Shown here piece after piece: positions 24,888 through 35,861 of a stretch of DNA of 64,000 bases. Every line of letters begins with the position of its first letter. The stretch's first letter is position 1. Position numbers and translations under genes: made by a program. The notes under the pieces were generated by a model. The model was not told the DNA's origin. It ran no database searches and saw nothing but the letters and a program-made list of their open reading frames with translations. The stretch spans positions 27,367,001 to 27,431,000 of the forward strand of contig JALJCS010000009.1 of NCBI GenBank assembly GCA_023055355.1. Direction: 5' to 3'. This stretch comes from Agelaius tricolor (Eukaryota > Chordata > Aves > Passeriformes > Icteridae).

Positions 24888-25109
24888 GGTGCTCATCCTG
24901 TGTTCTTTGTCCTTTCATCTCCAAAAATCCAAAATTAATATTTTGGTTCTGTGGTTTTCTGACTATACTTTAGTATTAAACATGGATGCCTCCAGTTTGA
25001 CTTGTGACATGTGCCTTGAAGAATTATTATTATAATTATTATTAATAATAATAATAATTCCAGAAATACAGAGTTCCTAGATAGAATCAGAGCCCTACTG
25101 GAACAAGTG
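24888..25109 (+). repeat. Left arm of a large inverted repeat
   Basis: The 222 bases from GGTGCTCATCCTG to GGAACAAGTG reappear as their reverse complement at 25699-25960. Outside the internal triplet tract I count only a few substitutions between the arms (TAAAC against TACAC, CCAGT against CCGGT, TAGAA against TGGAA). The match ends sharply on both sides. No target-site duplication was seen at the outer ends, so a standard transposon with terminal inverted repeats is not supported. Confidence 0.95.
25022..25060 (+). repeat. ATT/AAT triplet microsatellite in the left arm
   Basis: A short tract of ATT and AAT units, about 38 bases, at the point where the right arm carries a much longer tract. 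Confidence 0.9.
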
Positions 25110-25698
25110 TTCCAGCAATTAAATTGCTGCAGATCAACCTGACCTACAGAATTCACACATGGATTCAAAATTTCACCATTACCTAGGTTCACAGGAAAGG
25201 GAGATTTGCTTCAAGCTCAACTCAATTCACACATTGCAAAACTACTCTGCATTTCATGACAATATTTTATGCAACTGGGGCTTGTTTGTGTGTTAGACAA
25301 TGAAATATAAGGAGCTTGTTGGCTCCAAAGACCAGCAGCCACGTGCACCAAAGCCAGGGCAGTCTCAGAAACAAATGTTACACTTGGTACTATGCAGAGA
25401 ATACTTTCATCCCATTCCATTTGGTCATCTCTCTAAATAAATTTAAAGACAATACTGACAAGAGACATCAATGGAAATACCATGAGACTTCAGTAGATAC
25501 GGATGAAAACATACAAAAGCAAAACTCAGTGACAACAAGCCCTACAAAGCAAATAAACAATGATAAGTATTGCTTCATATTAAAAAAAATGCCTGATTAA
25601 AGGAATAATGAAATTTCTGGTTTGCTAGTAATTAGAAATTTATTGTAATAGTTAGAAAACTAGATCTGTCCTTAAGACAGTACATTAATGTATAGCGC
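25110..25698. other. Spacer between the inverted arms
   Basis: 589 bases of apparently unique, AT-rich sequence. Open frames of 67 and 94 codons have no recognisable content. No transposase or reverse transcriptase signature was seen. Confidence 0.6.
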
Positions 25699-25774
25699 AC
25701 TTGTTCCAGTAGGGCTCTGATTCCATCTAGGAACTCTGTATTTCTGGAATTATTATTATTATTATTATTATTAA

Positions 25775-25821
<47 letters not shown>

Positions 25822-25960
25822 TAATTCTTCAAGGCACATGTCACAAGTCAAACCGGAGGCATCCATGTGTAATACTAAAGTATAGTCAGAAAACCACAGA
25901 ACCAAAATATTAATTTTGGATTTTTGGAGATGAAAGGACAAAGAACACAGGATGAGCACC
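25699..25960 (-). repeat. Right arm of the large inverted repeat
   Basis: Reverse complement of 24888-25109, 40 bases longer because its triplet tract has grown. Flanked outside by AAGTCTTGTG, which does not continue the match. Confidence 0.95.
25749..25820 (+). repeat. Compound (ATT)n(TAG)15 microsatellite in the right arm
   Basis: About eight ATT units followed by 15 TAG units (25775-25819). The TAG part is absent from the left arm, so it arose after the arms duplicated. The long Tyr and Thr runs in open frames here are artefacts of this tract. Confidence 0.95.
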
Positions 25961-28900
25961 AAGTCTTGTGTTAGGAAACACTACTCTGAATATACAAACT
26001 TTGGGAGAGGAAATAAAATCTCCCTCAAAATGTGCTTATTTGTAGAAAAGCAACAAAATAAACTGACATGGGTTTGCCCTTGTGAAGAGGCCAAAGTGCC
26101 ATGTAACTCTCTCCTGCTCCTTTTACAAGAACAGTTTTCACTCCACATGGACCAGGATTGTGGACTGCTGTGTTTCCTGCTAAGTGAAGTTACACACCCA
26201 ACCCCCCTGCCACACATCCAGCCTCAGCCACTGTGAGGTGGGGTATAGTCTGCAACAGCCGCTGCTCATGTAGCTATTGTTTCACTTCCAGCAGAGTATT
26301 TCCTTGTGGTAATCTATGGGAAGGGATAGAAAAAGTCCAGCTGAGTTTTCAGAGTTGCCTCATTAATTTGCTTATCTGGATTTGAAAAAGAGTGAAATGA
26401 TTGGAGATCTTAAAAGTTGCCTTAAAGCTCAACTGAGTCCTTTGGACAAGGTCAATAAACACAAACTCTTTAGAGAACAACTTATCAAAGTCTGATAACT
26501 AACAGCAGGAGCTGATAGTAACCACAAAGCACAGGTACCTTAACCACCCAAAGCACAAGCAAACAAAAAGCAATTTGGAAACCTCAAACACATGAGCAGA
26601 ATGGCTTCATTAGGTACATATTTATATCACAAGGGCATGCATGTTCTTCTGTGTATTAGAGCAGAGGACAGAGTTACTTTAGTGAGAGCAAAGAAAAGAA
26701 ACAAATTCAACATTGAAGTAGTGAACACTTCACGATTATGTCTCTGAAAAGCTAAGAACTGAAAACACCTCAACTCCTACTGTGTTTGGGGGAATGTGTT
26801 CCTGGTTTTGCATACTTTGTAAATAGACAAGATGAGATCCAAGGTTTATAATCTGTGCTTGTATCATTAGGCAAGATAACATACTTTTCAGAAACAATGG
26901 TGTTTTGACACTCAAATCTTACTCATCTAAGTTCCATGCAGAAAACTGAATGTTGTGATAACCCCCTTGAAGGGTTCCACTGAAGATTTTGCTCTTACAG
27001 GTTTCAAACAACACAATGCATTAAAACTCTTAGTTCTTGGCAGAGTTTGGTACTCAACAAGGGCTGCAGCTCTGCTGGGTTCCACCCTAGGGAACATGGA
27101 ATTTGTGCAAGACTAAAGCTGCAAAGCCAATGGCAATGACACACTTTTAAAAGGAGGTCCACCAGGCTCCATTCAAGACTGCATTCAAGAGTGTTCAAAG
27201 ATTTAAAACCTAAAGCTATGTCCTTAGCTCTTAGGCAAAACTCATCATCATCCCTAATGTCCATTTCCATGGAGCTTTGCCAATGCAATTGCAGATCCAG
27301 GTGGGGCTCATGGTGTCACAGCTGCTGCTGGACTGGACCATGAAAGTCAGGATTCCTGGACCACAATCTGACATGAACAGAGGTGAGTGAACACAACATA
27401 GCAAAAATCTTGTTTGCTGAACTCTCAGCTAGAGTGTTGAGTCAGCTGTTGGATATGGTGACGGAGCAATCCCATGAACACACATCTCTAAATTTGAAGA
27501 AAGAGCCCCGAAGTCGGCACCTGTATTCTCACAGATCTTGCCATTCACTTCTGGCATACCTTCAGACTTTGCACATCAGAAACCTTGAGCAAAATCAGAG
27601 CAAAATCAGCTTTTTTATATTCATTCTTTGCTCAGGTTCAATGCAAAGAGTGGATTTTTAAACTTTTGCTATTATAGATATATAAAACAAAGAAGATTTA
27701 AAGTTGTGCTAATTTCTCAGATAAACACTTTACTTTTCAGATTGCTTCATAATGAACCACTTTTAAGCAAGCTAAGGTATAAAGAAGCACAAAAGGATTT
27801 AGGAAGCTTGCTGGGATTCTAATGTGCATATACAGACATTGCCTTGCAAGGGAAAAATAGTCATTATTTTCAGTGCTGCCTTACTTCTGCTACAGTCCTG
27901 CTCTCAATGCATTACTGAGCAAATTGGCTGAACAAATGATTCCACCATCTATCCCGCAATAGATTTAAAGGAATCGAGATGTTATGCTGAGACATATTCT
28001 TATGTCTGTGGCTTTAAGAGCTGGAGGACTTATTCAAGCCTAGGATAAACAAACACGTCAGGAAGTCAGATGAGAGACCCCAGAGTCTTTACTAAAGAAG
28101 AAATAACAAAAATAATCTCCTTGTGCTTAGAAGGGAAACCAGGGGCCCACACTTTACAACCAGCTCACTACAGACTTTTGGAAGGAATGGGCTTTCCAGT
28201 AAAGGAATGAATCAGTTTCCAGACAAGCTCGCCTTCCTCAGTGGCTGGGGATTGACAATACATCTGTATTAACAGTGCTGGGAACTGCAAGTGTGATGTG
28301 AAAGGAAATATTTATGATGTTATTGCAAGCACTACATACTTATAAACTGCAAATTCCTGAAATGTTCACTGGCAAGCCTGTTCTTCACATAGTGCAGGCT
28401 CACAAAGCTGACATGCTTCCAGGGCTACAGCTGAAGCTCCAGAAAAGCAGCTTTCTGGCCTGGTGACAGACAAAAGTATTTGTAAGATAATATCAATATT
28501 TTTTTCTTATGAACTTAATGCTTTCTTGAGAGTTCTAAAAATGAAGTTCCTATCAGGAAAATATAGCCTCTCTCACTATGTCCTCTTCGTCAGCCCTTGG
28601 CTGACATACAGAAATTTTGGTAAGGGGATAAGGCACTAAGAGACAGTAACTGTCTGAGTCCACAAACCTCTGCTGGGAAACTGGAATTGAAGTCTGCTGT
28701 GGTGATTTCTTTAGCATCACAATGACTGTTCTCTAAGCACTTCATTGAAATTGATTCTTGCCATCCACAGAACCTTGGCAACACCAATGCTATATGTTGA
28801 CAAGAATAAACAAAGCTGAAGTTTGTTTATTGTTTATTTTTTTATCTTTTGAACAGAGTTTAAGGCTATGCAACGAGGCTCACTCTCCCAAGTATATCAG

Positions 28901-31900
28901 GACATGCAGAACAGAGTTAGCTTCCATAACGTGAAAATAAATCACTGAAGAGAATGGTCAGATTCTCTGGTTGAAATGGTTCTCAGTAAAAATAGTACTT
29001 CTAAAAATTGTAGGTCAGAGCAAGTGAAATTTTCCTCAGTGTGCCACAGTGATCTCCATCTCCCTCTGTCAAGTTCGTCTCCTTCGAGTTTGATATTTAT
29101 TTATATCCATTAAGATTTTTCCCTATTAAAGTTGGGTCAAGAGCCAACCAATGCAGATTACCAGTGAATTTCAAGATTTTCCTCTGAACTCTGGGATGTG
29201 AAGACGCGGGTTCAATATATTTCTAATCAGAAACAAGAAAGCCAAGCCTTGGGGATCACTGGGAAGGCACCCAGTATCCTTACATATTTCTACAGTGCCT
29301 CTACCAAAGGCAGTGAGTAGAGCTGCCCCAACCTCATTGCTGTGCCTGAGTGCATGGTGGCCCTAAGCCACTACTGGTTCCTCTAGAGGTGGCCCATTCC
29401 AGTAGGAATGCCCCACTCACAACTATTAGGCTCAGCTGGTTACAGAGGAAGTTCCAGGGTATAAATTTGCAAATTCACCTCCCAGTTCTGAACTTATTCC
29501 AAAGCCCTAAAAATCTTGGAATAGTTTGTGGAATCATTTGTTTCTCTCACAGCTCACAGTGCAACAGCCTCTTAAAAGCCAACCCAGAGTAGCAGAAGAA
29601 GAAAGGATTGGAGCTGCGCAGCAAGAGTTGAGGCCCCAGCAAACCCCGGAGTTCAAGGCATGTGGAAAGCCTGCCTGGCACTCAAAATTCTGAAAGCTGG
29701 AATTCAACATGGGCATTTGGAATCAAATTTATGAGCTCCTGGTGCAGGAATCTGCCTTATTTTTATTCTGTACAGTACAACACATTTTTATATATCAACA
29801 GATGCATTTTACTATGCCAATAAAGCCTTCAGACTCTGCTGTTAAGACTCTGTGATTTTAATAGTGGATGGACGAATGAAATTAGTGTCTGCAGAGTTTC
29901 TGCACTAAACATCCACGGTAAAATGCATCCCAACATCTCACACCCATCAAACCCAATAAACTGAATTTCCTCAGCACCCCCCTTTAATCCACCATATCAC
30001 AATGTCCACAAGTTCTGCTCCTCCAGTTAGATCATTTGGAGTGCCTACATTTGCTTTCCATAGGATCAGTTGATTTTTTTCCACCAGCAACCAGAAAGGA
30101 CTTACCTCATTAGTAAAGAGCTGTCGGAATGACAGCTTTCTAATAGATTTGTTTGAGTTCCAGTGAAGCCAGGTGCTGACCTGGCCTGAGTTATAAGCAG
30201 AGCAGTGCACATAGAAGAGTACAGAAGAGAACAGGTAAGTCTGGTGGGCATGTTGATGTGCAGTCATGACTCATGTGCTCATAGATAAATGTTCTGGCAG
30301 ACCACAGACTTACACATTATTTTCCAGAGCTCATTGCAGTCACCAGCACCTGACTCTTTCAAGAGCATTCAGCAGCATGATCATTTTAGCCCTCCTATTC
30401 ACTCACCACAACTAAAGACAGACAAACTTTCAAAATATATCACTACTTGCAGCATAATTTCCCTGAAGTTGTTTTTTACTGTCAATTCGACACAATGGGT
30501 TTCTTTGTGTCAGGTAAAAGCTGAAGCATTTTTTTATTTCTGGGTAACAAGCAGCCACTTGGCTACAGAGGCTGCACTGGTCTCCGTAGATCAAAGACAG
30601 GTCGCTTCAGCCCAGTTGCATCAAGAGACCTAAGAAGAGAGGCAACACCAGGAGCTGCTTCTGAAAACTGAGCATCCACCCAAATATGTGCTGACTGTAA
30701 GGTCTAAGGCCTCAAAAAGCATCCTAAAGTCTAACCTTTGCCAGTAAGGAAATTTATTTCCAACCATAACAATGGGTTCATTTAGTAATGTGCTTCATCA
30801 AATGCCAGGCAGCAGGTGGAAATAGGTCAGGGCTCAGAGGAAAAGCTCTCAGAAAACAACCAAAGTACTTTTAAGTAAAAAAGTCCATAGAGGTTTGTTT
30901 TTTCTCTCTCCTCTCCCCCAGTCCTGTTTGTCATGGTTTGGGCTCACAGGGTCACCTCCCAGAAAAGACTTGAAAAAACCTTTCACCAAAATCTCTTTTC
31001 AAATCAAGTTAATTCTCTCAACATAATGCCTGGGGTTTTTTCGTTTCTGGCTAAATAAAAAGAATTTCAGAGCTGGAAGGCAGTTTGCTTTATTTCTACA
31101 TAGCTGAGAAGTTGAGATTTATTTGATCTGATCTCCAAGTGAAGTGTAGAGGGAAAACAGGATACTGTATCTGGCAGCAAATAAGTGGCAATCACACAAA
31201 GTAAATTCTTGATATGACTGTAATCTCTTCGTTGGCTTATCCCTGATTCAGTTTAAGGCTCTGGAAAAAGCTACCAAACCTCTTCATGTGAAGTGTGAGA
31301 TGGAACTTATTAGTCATGGCAATTTGCTTCTTATGGGATGCTGGCAGTCAGAGACCACAGTGTACTGAAAAAAAAGAAACGTAGAATCATGAGCCTCTTA
31401 GTCCTCCTTGGAGTTACCAGAGAGAAGAGAGTTCCAGGTTAGTTTTAAACACAGAAGTTAGACATATGAAGGAAAGCATGAGGAGAAGTCAAACTTACAA
31501 AGCTTTAGGGTTTGGCTTTTGACAATTTTTTTGGCTTTTGATCTTTTTGGGTTTTGTTATCTTCAGCCCATAGTGCACAAATACATTTGCCGTAAACCTA
31601 TTAAATCTGAGGGATGAGAAAGCTGGTTCCAGATTGTAAAGGGGATGTAATTCTAAAAGGATACATCTAGAAAACAGTGGTACTTCCAATATCTCCTCCA
31701 GACATCATTTTTCTTGCACCTTTTTCTTATTATATTTTAGTTCCCAGGTGACAAGACACTATTCACTGAGAAAAATTGACTTATCTATGGCTATTTATAT
31801 TTTCAAAAATTAGACAGTGTCCCCCCTGTTCCTTCTACTTCATTCTAGACAGATGAAAAAAATATTATTTCAGGCAGACCGAACATACACATAGGTGTCC

Positions 31901-34900
31901 CACATACTTACACATCCCATAATTCTTTGGCAAAAGTGACAGATTCCAGGGTATTTGTCAGACACCTCAAAACACTACCAAGGCATATGGGGCTTGAAAG
32001 AAGCAGGAGGATGAACCAGGAGTTCCCTCCTCAGTGAAACAGCCGGAGCCTCCCCTGCATCCCACAGGAGGTGTCCATATTGTCCGGCTGCAGGGCAGCT
32101 TGGCCACCACATGTTGGTTTGGGCCTCTCTCCCCACTTCAGGAGAGCTCAAGGGAGCCATGGCCACCAGCTCTTACCTCAGCAAGGGCTGCAGGGACTCC
32201 AGTCCCTTCTCTGCTCCTCAGGAACAGCTCCCCAGATCCGTGCCTGTGCCTCGCAGCTGTTCCCCATACCCTGCCCATGTGGTGCCCTCCTCTCCTCTCT
32301 CCTCCCCTCGCAGCTGTGGGGCCAGAATATTTTCTGGCCAAACACCATGACATAACCTGCATATCCACATGGGCTGAAACCTCGTGCAGAGGCAGTGTTG
32401 CCCTGGGGTAGTGCAGAATGGCCTTTTTTGCAGGGCAGGAGGGTCAGGGCAAGGTTAGTGTCATGTGAAGTGGTGGTTTGGCAACTCAGGAGTGCTTGAA
32501 ACCTGCTCTGTTTCCCTCCCTGCCCAGCTCAGTGCAGTCTGTGCCAGCTCTGGTGTCTGGTGCACTGCTAGCAGCTCCACCCTACCAAGGCTGATAAAAA
32601 TAACCAGAATCATGTTTTCCTTCTTTTTTAATTGCTTTTTGTTTCAAATGTTGGGCGAAATATACCTGGCATGACAGAATGTCCTTTGCAGGGCTAAGTA
32701 AGGTAAAATTGCAAGCCATGAGTCTGAGCTGGGCCAGCTTAGCAAGAAGCTGCTTCAGACCCACCAGCGGGACCTTCACCATGAGCCCATTTCTCACAGT
32801 AAAATTTCATCCATCTTACTGCACATCCACATATTTTAGGGTGAAAAAAGGGCTAAACCAAACTTCGGAGAGATTTGGTTTTCCTCAGTTTCAAGTTATT
32901 TAGTAAAAATGAAAAAACTTGAAAGTTTTCATTTGGCTTTGTTGACCATTCTTTTTAGCTTCCTGCCTTTTTTTTCCATTTTCCTTTAAAGGATAGGCAC
33001 ATATTTTTGAAACAGCTCACTTAGCTGGAAAGTAAAGGAAGAGACAGTGAGAAATTGTAAGTTAAATGGAAAAAGATATTTTTTGCAAACTTTAAGGAAA
33101 ACACTTCTAAACCTACTGATCACTCTTTAAAATGAATTCCACTAGCTAATTACCTTAATTATTTTCCTGAGTTATGATACAAGCTGCAGAAACAGATGGA
33201 CAGAAGATTGCACTTAGCTGTATCTAGCATTTCTCTGTAAATTCTTACTCTCGGTTCCTGCATCTCCTTCCTTTTACTTGGTTAAAATGATGCTGAAGGG
33301 GATATCAGACTAAATTGACAGCTCTGCTGAGAAAGTGACCACAGCCTATGCAGGAGTAAGTATGGTCATAACCAGGGGCTCTCTTATGTAGTTCTTAGCT
33401 CAGAAAAGATGAAGGAGATTGGACCCAGGAAAGGGACTCTGTAGAGATGTTAGTCCTCACACACTTCAGAGTAGCTCATGAAGAGATGTGTAGCCTTGCT
33501 CCAACCTGGAGCAGCCCCTTGGGTATGCTTATATTGAGGGTGACATTTTGCAGTTTTCTAGGAAGCAGAGCAGAGAGCCAGAATCAGCATCCCTAAATTC
33601 CAAAATGACTGTAGAGATATTCCAGGACCTCAGGAAGCTCTATCTTCCATAGCACCCCAAGAAAAAAAAACAAATAAATGCTACCACAGCCTAGTGCAGG
33701 CTCACTCCTGACATCTTTTTTCAAGGAAGAAATTTAAGAAGGCAGAATTCTCTTGTATGACTTTCTTTGTCTCCCAGTTGTCTCAACACATTTTTTTTCT
33801 TCCTCACAGAAAAAAAAATCACTAACCCGTCTGTCAATGCCATCTCTGCTCCAGTGAGCTGCTTCATGCCTTTGTTCACAGAGGGCTGAATAATGGACCA
33901 GTGCCAAAGCCCTAATCAGGAGAAAAGCTACTAGTAGTTACAGCTCCTCAGCATTATACATGTTTCTGAGTGTGACTGATTAAGACTGTTGTTTAGAACA
34001 GGGGAACTGTGTCAGAGGTGCCACTTCCCATAAATTAGTTTAAGCTGAGGTAATGTATGTGCCAAGATACAGCAATACGTCTGCTAGCTCAACAAGTTTG
34101 GCAAGCAAATGTCTGGGAAAACAAGACCATTTTCAGGCACTTAATCCAACTAAGACAGAGTGGCACAACTGAGGAGACCCTTACAGGAAAAAGCTTTGTC
34201 TTTTATTTATTTTTTAAGGGGAAAGAAAATAACTGAGAAAAAATTATGGTGTCCAGACTCCATTAAGTTAGACAGGAAGAATGGTCTAGTTCTCAAAGCA
34301 AGGCATTTGCCACTAGGGACTCCTGAGTTTTAATCCATCCCCTCTGCAACCTCTGTAGTGCTCTACAGGAAAGTCATTTAATTCTAGTCCAGACAGTGAA
34401 CTTTGTATGCTGCTGAGCAGATTAGTCATACAAGTGTGTTCCTTTCTGTGGGACTACTCATGTGAGGAAGTTATCAATGGGGAGAAGGGGAGCAAATCTG
34501 GCCCTCTGTATGGAGTCACACAGAGGGAGAAAAAGCTACCACAAGTTTTAATTGGTATGACCTTCTTGGAGGAAAAACTATCTACAGTAATGCTGGAAGA
34601 AATTGTAAGAAAATTAAGGTACCTTTCTGATAGGAAGATCTGTTAATCAGAACAGCAGTCTTATGAGTTACAGAAGCTTTATTGACTGTTTCAAATACAA
34701 TTAGCTGGACTAAGGAATTGCAAATGCAAGGAATCAAATAAACACATTTCACCAGAAACATTGAGTAAATGAGTGATTAGGACTTTTGTGTTTGTAGCAC
34801 CCATCATTTCTTACAGCAGGTGACTAAGACACCATACTTGCTGGCGATGCAGACAGGAACCCAACCAAAAGCCACCTAAAAATGTTGTTTTTCTTTTGAA

Positions 34901-35169
34901 CCAGAATTGGAGTTTAGTTTTGGAGGCTTGTGGTACGTCAACTAGAACCAGACCCTCTCAAAACTTACTTTAGTTATTTAGCAAGGGGAGATAGGTAATA
35001 TTTTCTGTGCCTGAAGCTCTGTTCCACTGAATCCTTTCCAGCAACTGACTGTTGTGAGTCAGGTGCAAGAGGTTAAGGAATTATTAGTGATCTGAACTGA
35101 AACTAAACAGGAACAATTTTGGCTCCAGATTAACCTGAACTGGAAAGGAGGCAAAAAAGCAACTTGATT
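25961..35169. other. Non-coding stretch, no gene identified
   Basis: About 9.2 kb. AT-rich except for a GC-richer part near 32000-32600, annotated separately. No exon, RNA gene or clear transposon fragment recognised. Confidence 0.5.
32000..32600. other. GC-richer segment of unknown origin
   Basis: Base composition changes abruptly to C- and G-rich with many CAGC, CTCC and CCCAG words. Several overlapping open frames (up to 125 codons at 32034-32411 on the + strand) result from the composition. CpG is rare, so it is not a CpG island. It could be a worn LTR or other repeat, or a lost exon region; I do not recognise it. Confidence 0.4.
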
Positions 35170-35234
35170 GATCTCCTGATGTGACAACATCCTTGGTGAT
35201 CTTGATCTCCTGATGTGACAACATCCTTGGTGAT
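35170..35234 (+). repeat. Tandem duplication, 34-base period
   Basis: GATCTCCTGATGTGACAACA and following bases occur at 35170 and again at 35204, identical over 31 bases. Confidence 0.95.
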
Positions 35235-35799
35235 GCTGCAATTTCTTAATCCCATTGATATACCTGAGGAGAAATCTGATGTGAAGCAATCATAGGAAAC
35301 CATGTTTTCTTCAGCATTTATAACCTTTCTGTTGCTGTCAGTAGATTATTTGTGTCATCACTACTTGTCTTTCTTGCAGAGGATCCCAAAATTAAACATT
35401 ATGAATCCAGGCAGATAGTGGTTTGTTCTTCTGTAAGAAAAGTAAGATGCCATACAGAGAATCCAAAGCAGGTTGGGAAGCAGGATGTGGGAATCCTAGT
35501 GTCAAACTTATTTTCTGCCCTACTCTACCTCTACAGTTCAGTAAAGTGCTGGTGTTCTAGGTGCTTGTAAAAGACCTGCTTTTCTCCTTAAGGAGCACAA
35601 CAGGCAGGTCCTGAGTAATTCAGCCCTCAAGAACACCGTTTTCAAGAGCACGTCTTCCTCAGCCAGGCAATACTCAGCTGTATTTTGTGTCAGTGACCAT
35701 ATACAGGTAGAGGTTCAATTCTTCCTTCTTCTCTGATCCCTCAGATTAGGAATCTATTTACATATATTTTCTGCATTGTGATTTTTCAGTAGTCTAGAC

Positions 35800-35861
35800 C
35801 TGAGCTGGGGTGCAAAAATGTGTTTTTGCACCCCTGAGCTGGGGTGCAAAAATGTGTTTTT
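35800..35861 (+). repeat. Tandem duplication, 34-base period, with hairpin
   Basis: CTGAGCTGGGGTGCAAAAAT and following bases occur at 35800 and again at 35834, identical over 28 bases. The first copy ends in the second half of a perfect hairpin (35807-35834). Confidence 0.95.
35807..35834. repeat. Perfect 12-base-pair hairpin
   Basis: GGGGTGCAAAAA, a TGTG loop, and TTTTTGCACCCC: 12 pairs without mismatch. The overlap with the tandem duplication suggests both arose in one replication error. Confidence 0.9.

Noticed and set aside
24888..25960. DNA transposon with long terminal inverted repeats
   Set aside because: No target-site duplication at the outer ends, no transposase in the spacer and a microsatellite within the arms. 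Kept as an inverted duplication instead.
25632..25962. Frames with long Thr, Asn or Tyr runs
   Set aside because: Translations of the triplet microsatellite in the right arm of the inverted repeat.
30928..31060. Possible LTR start at TGTCATGGTTTGGG
   Set aside because: Only the first dozen bases recall an LTR terminus; the following sequence does not match any LTR blocks I recognise and no partner end is seen.
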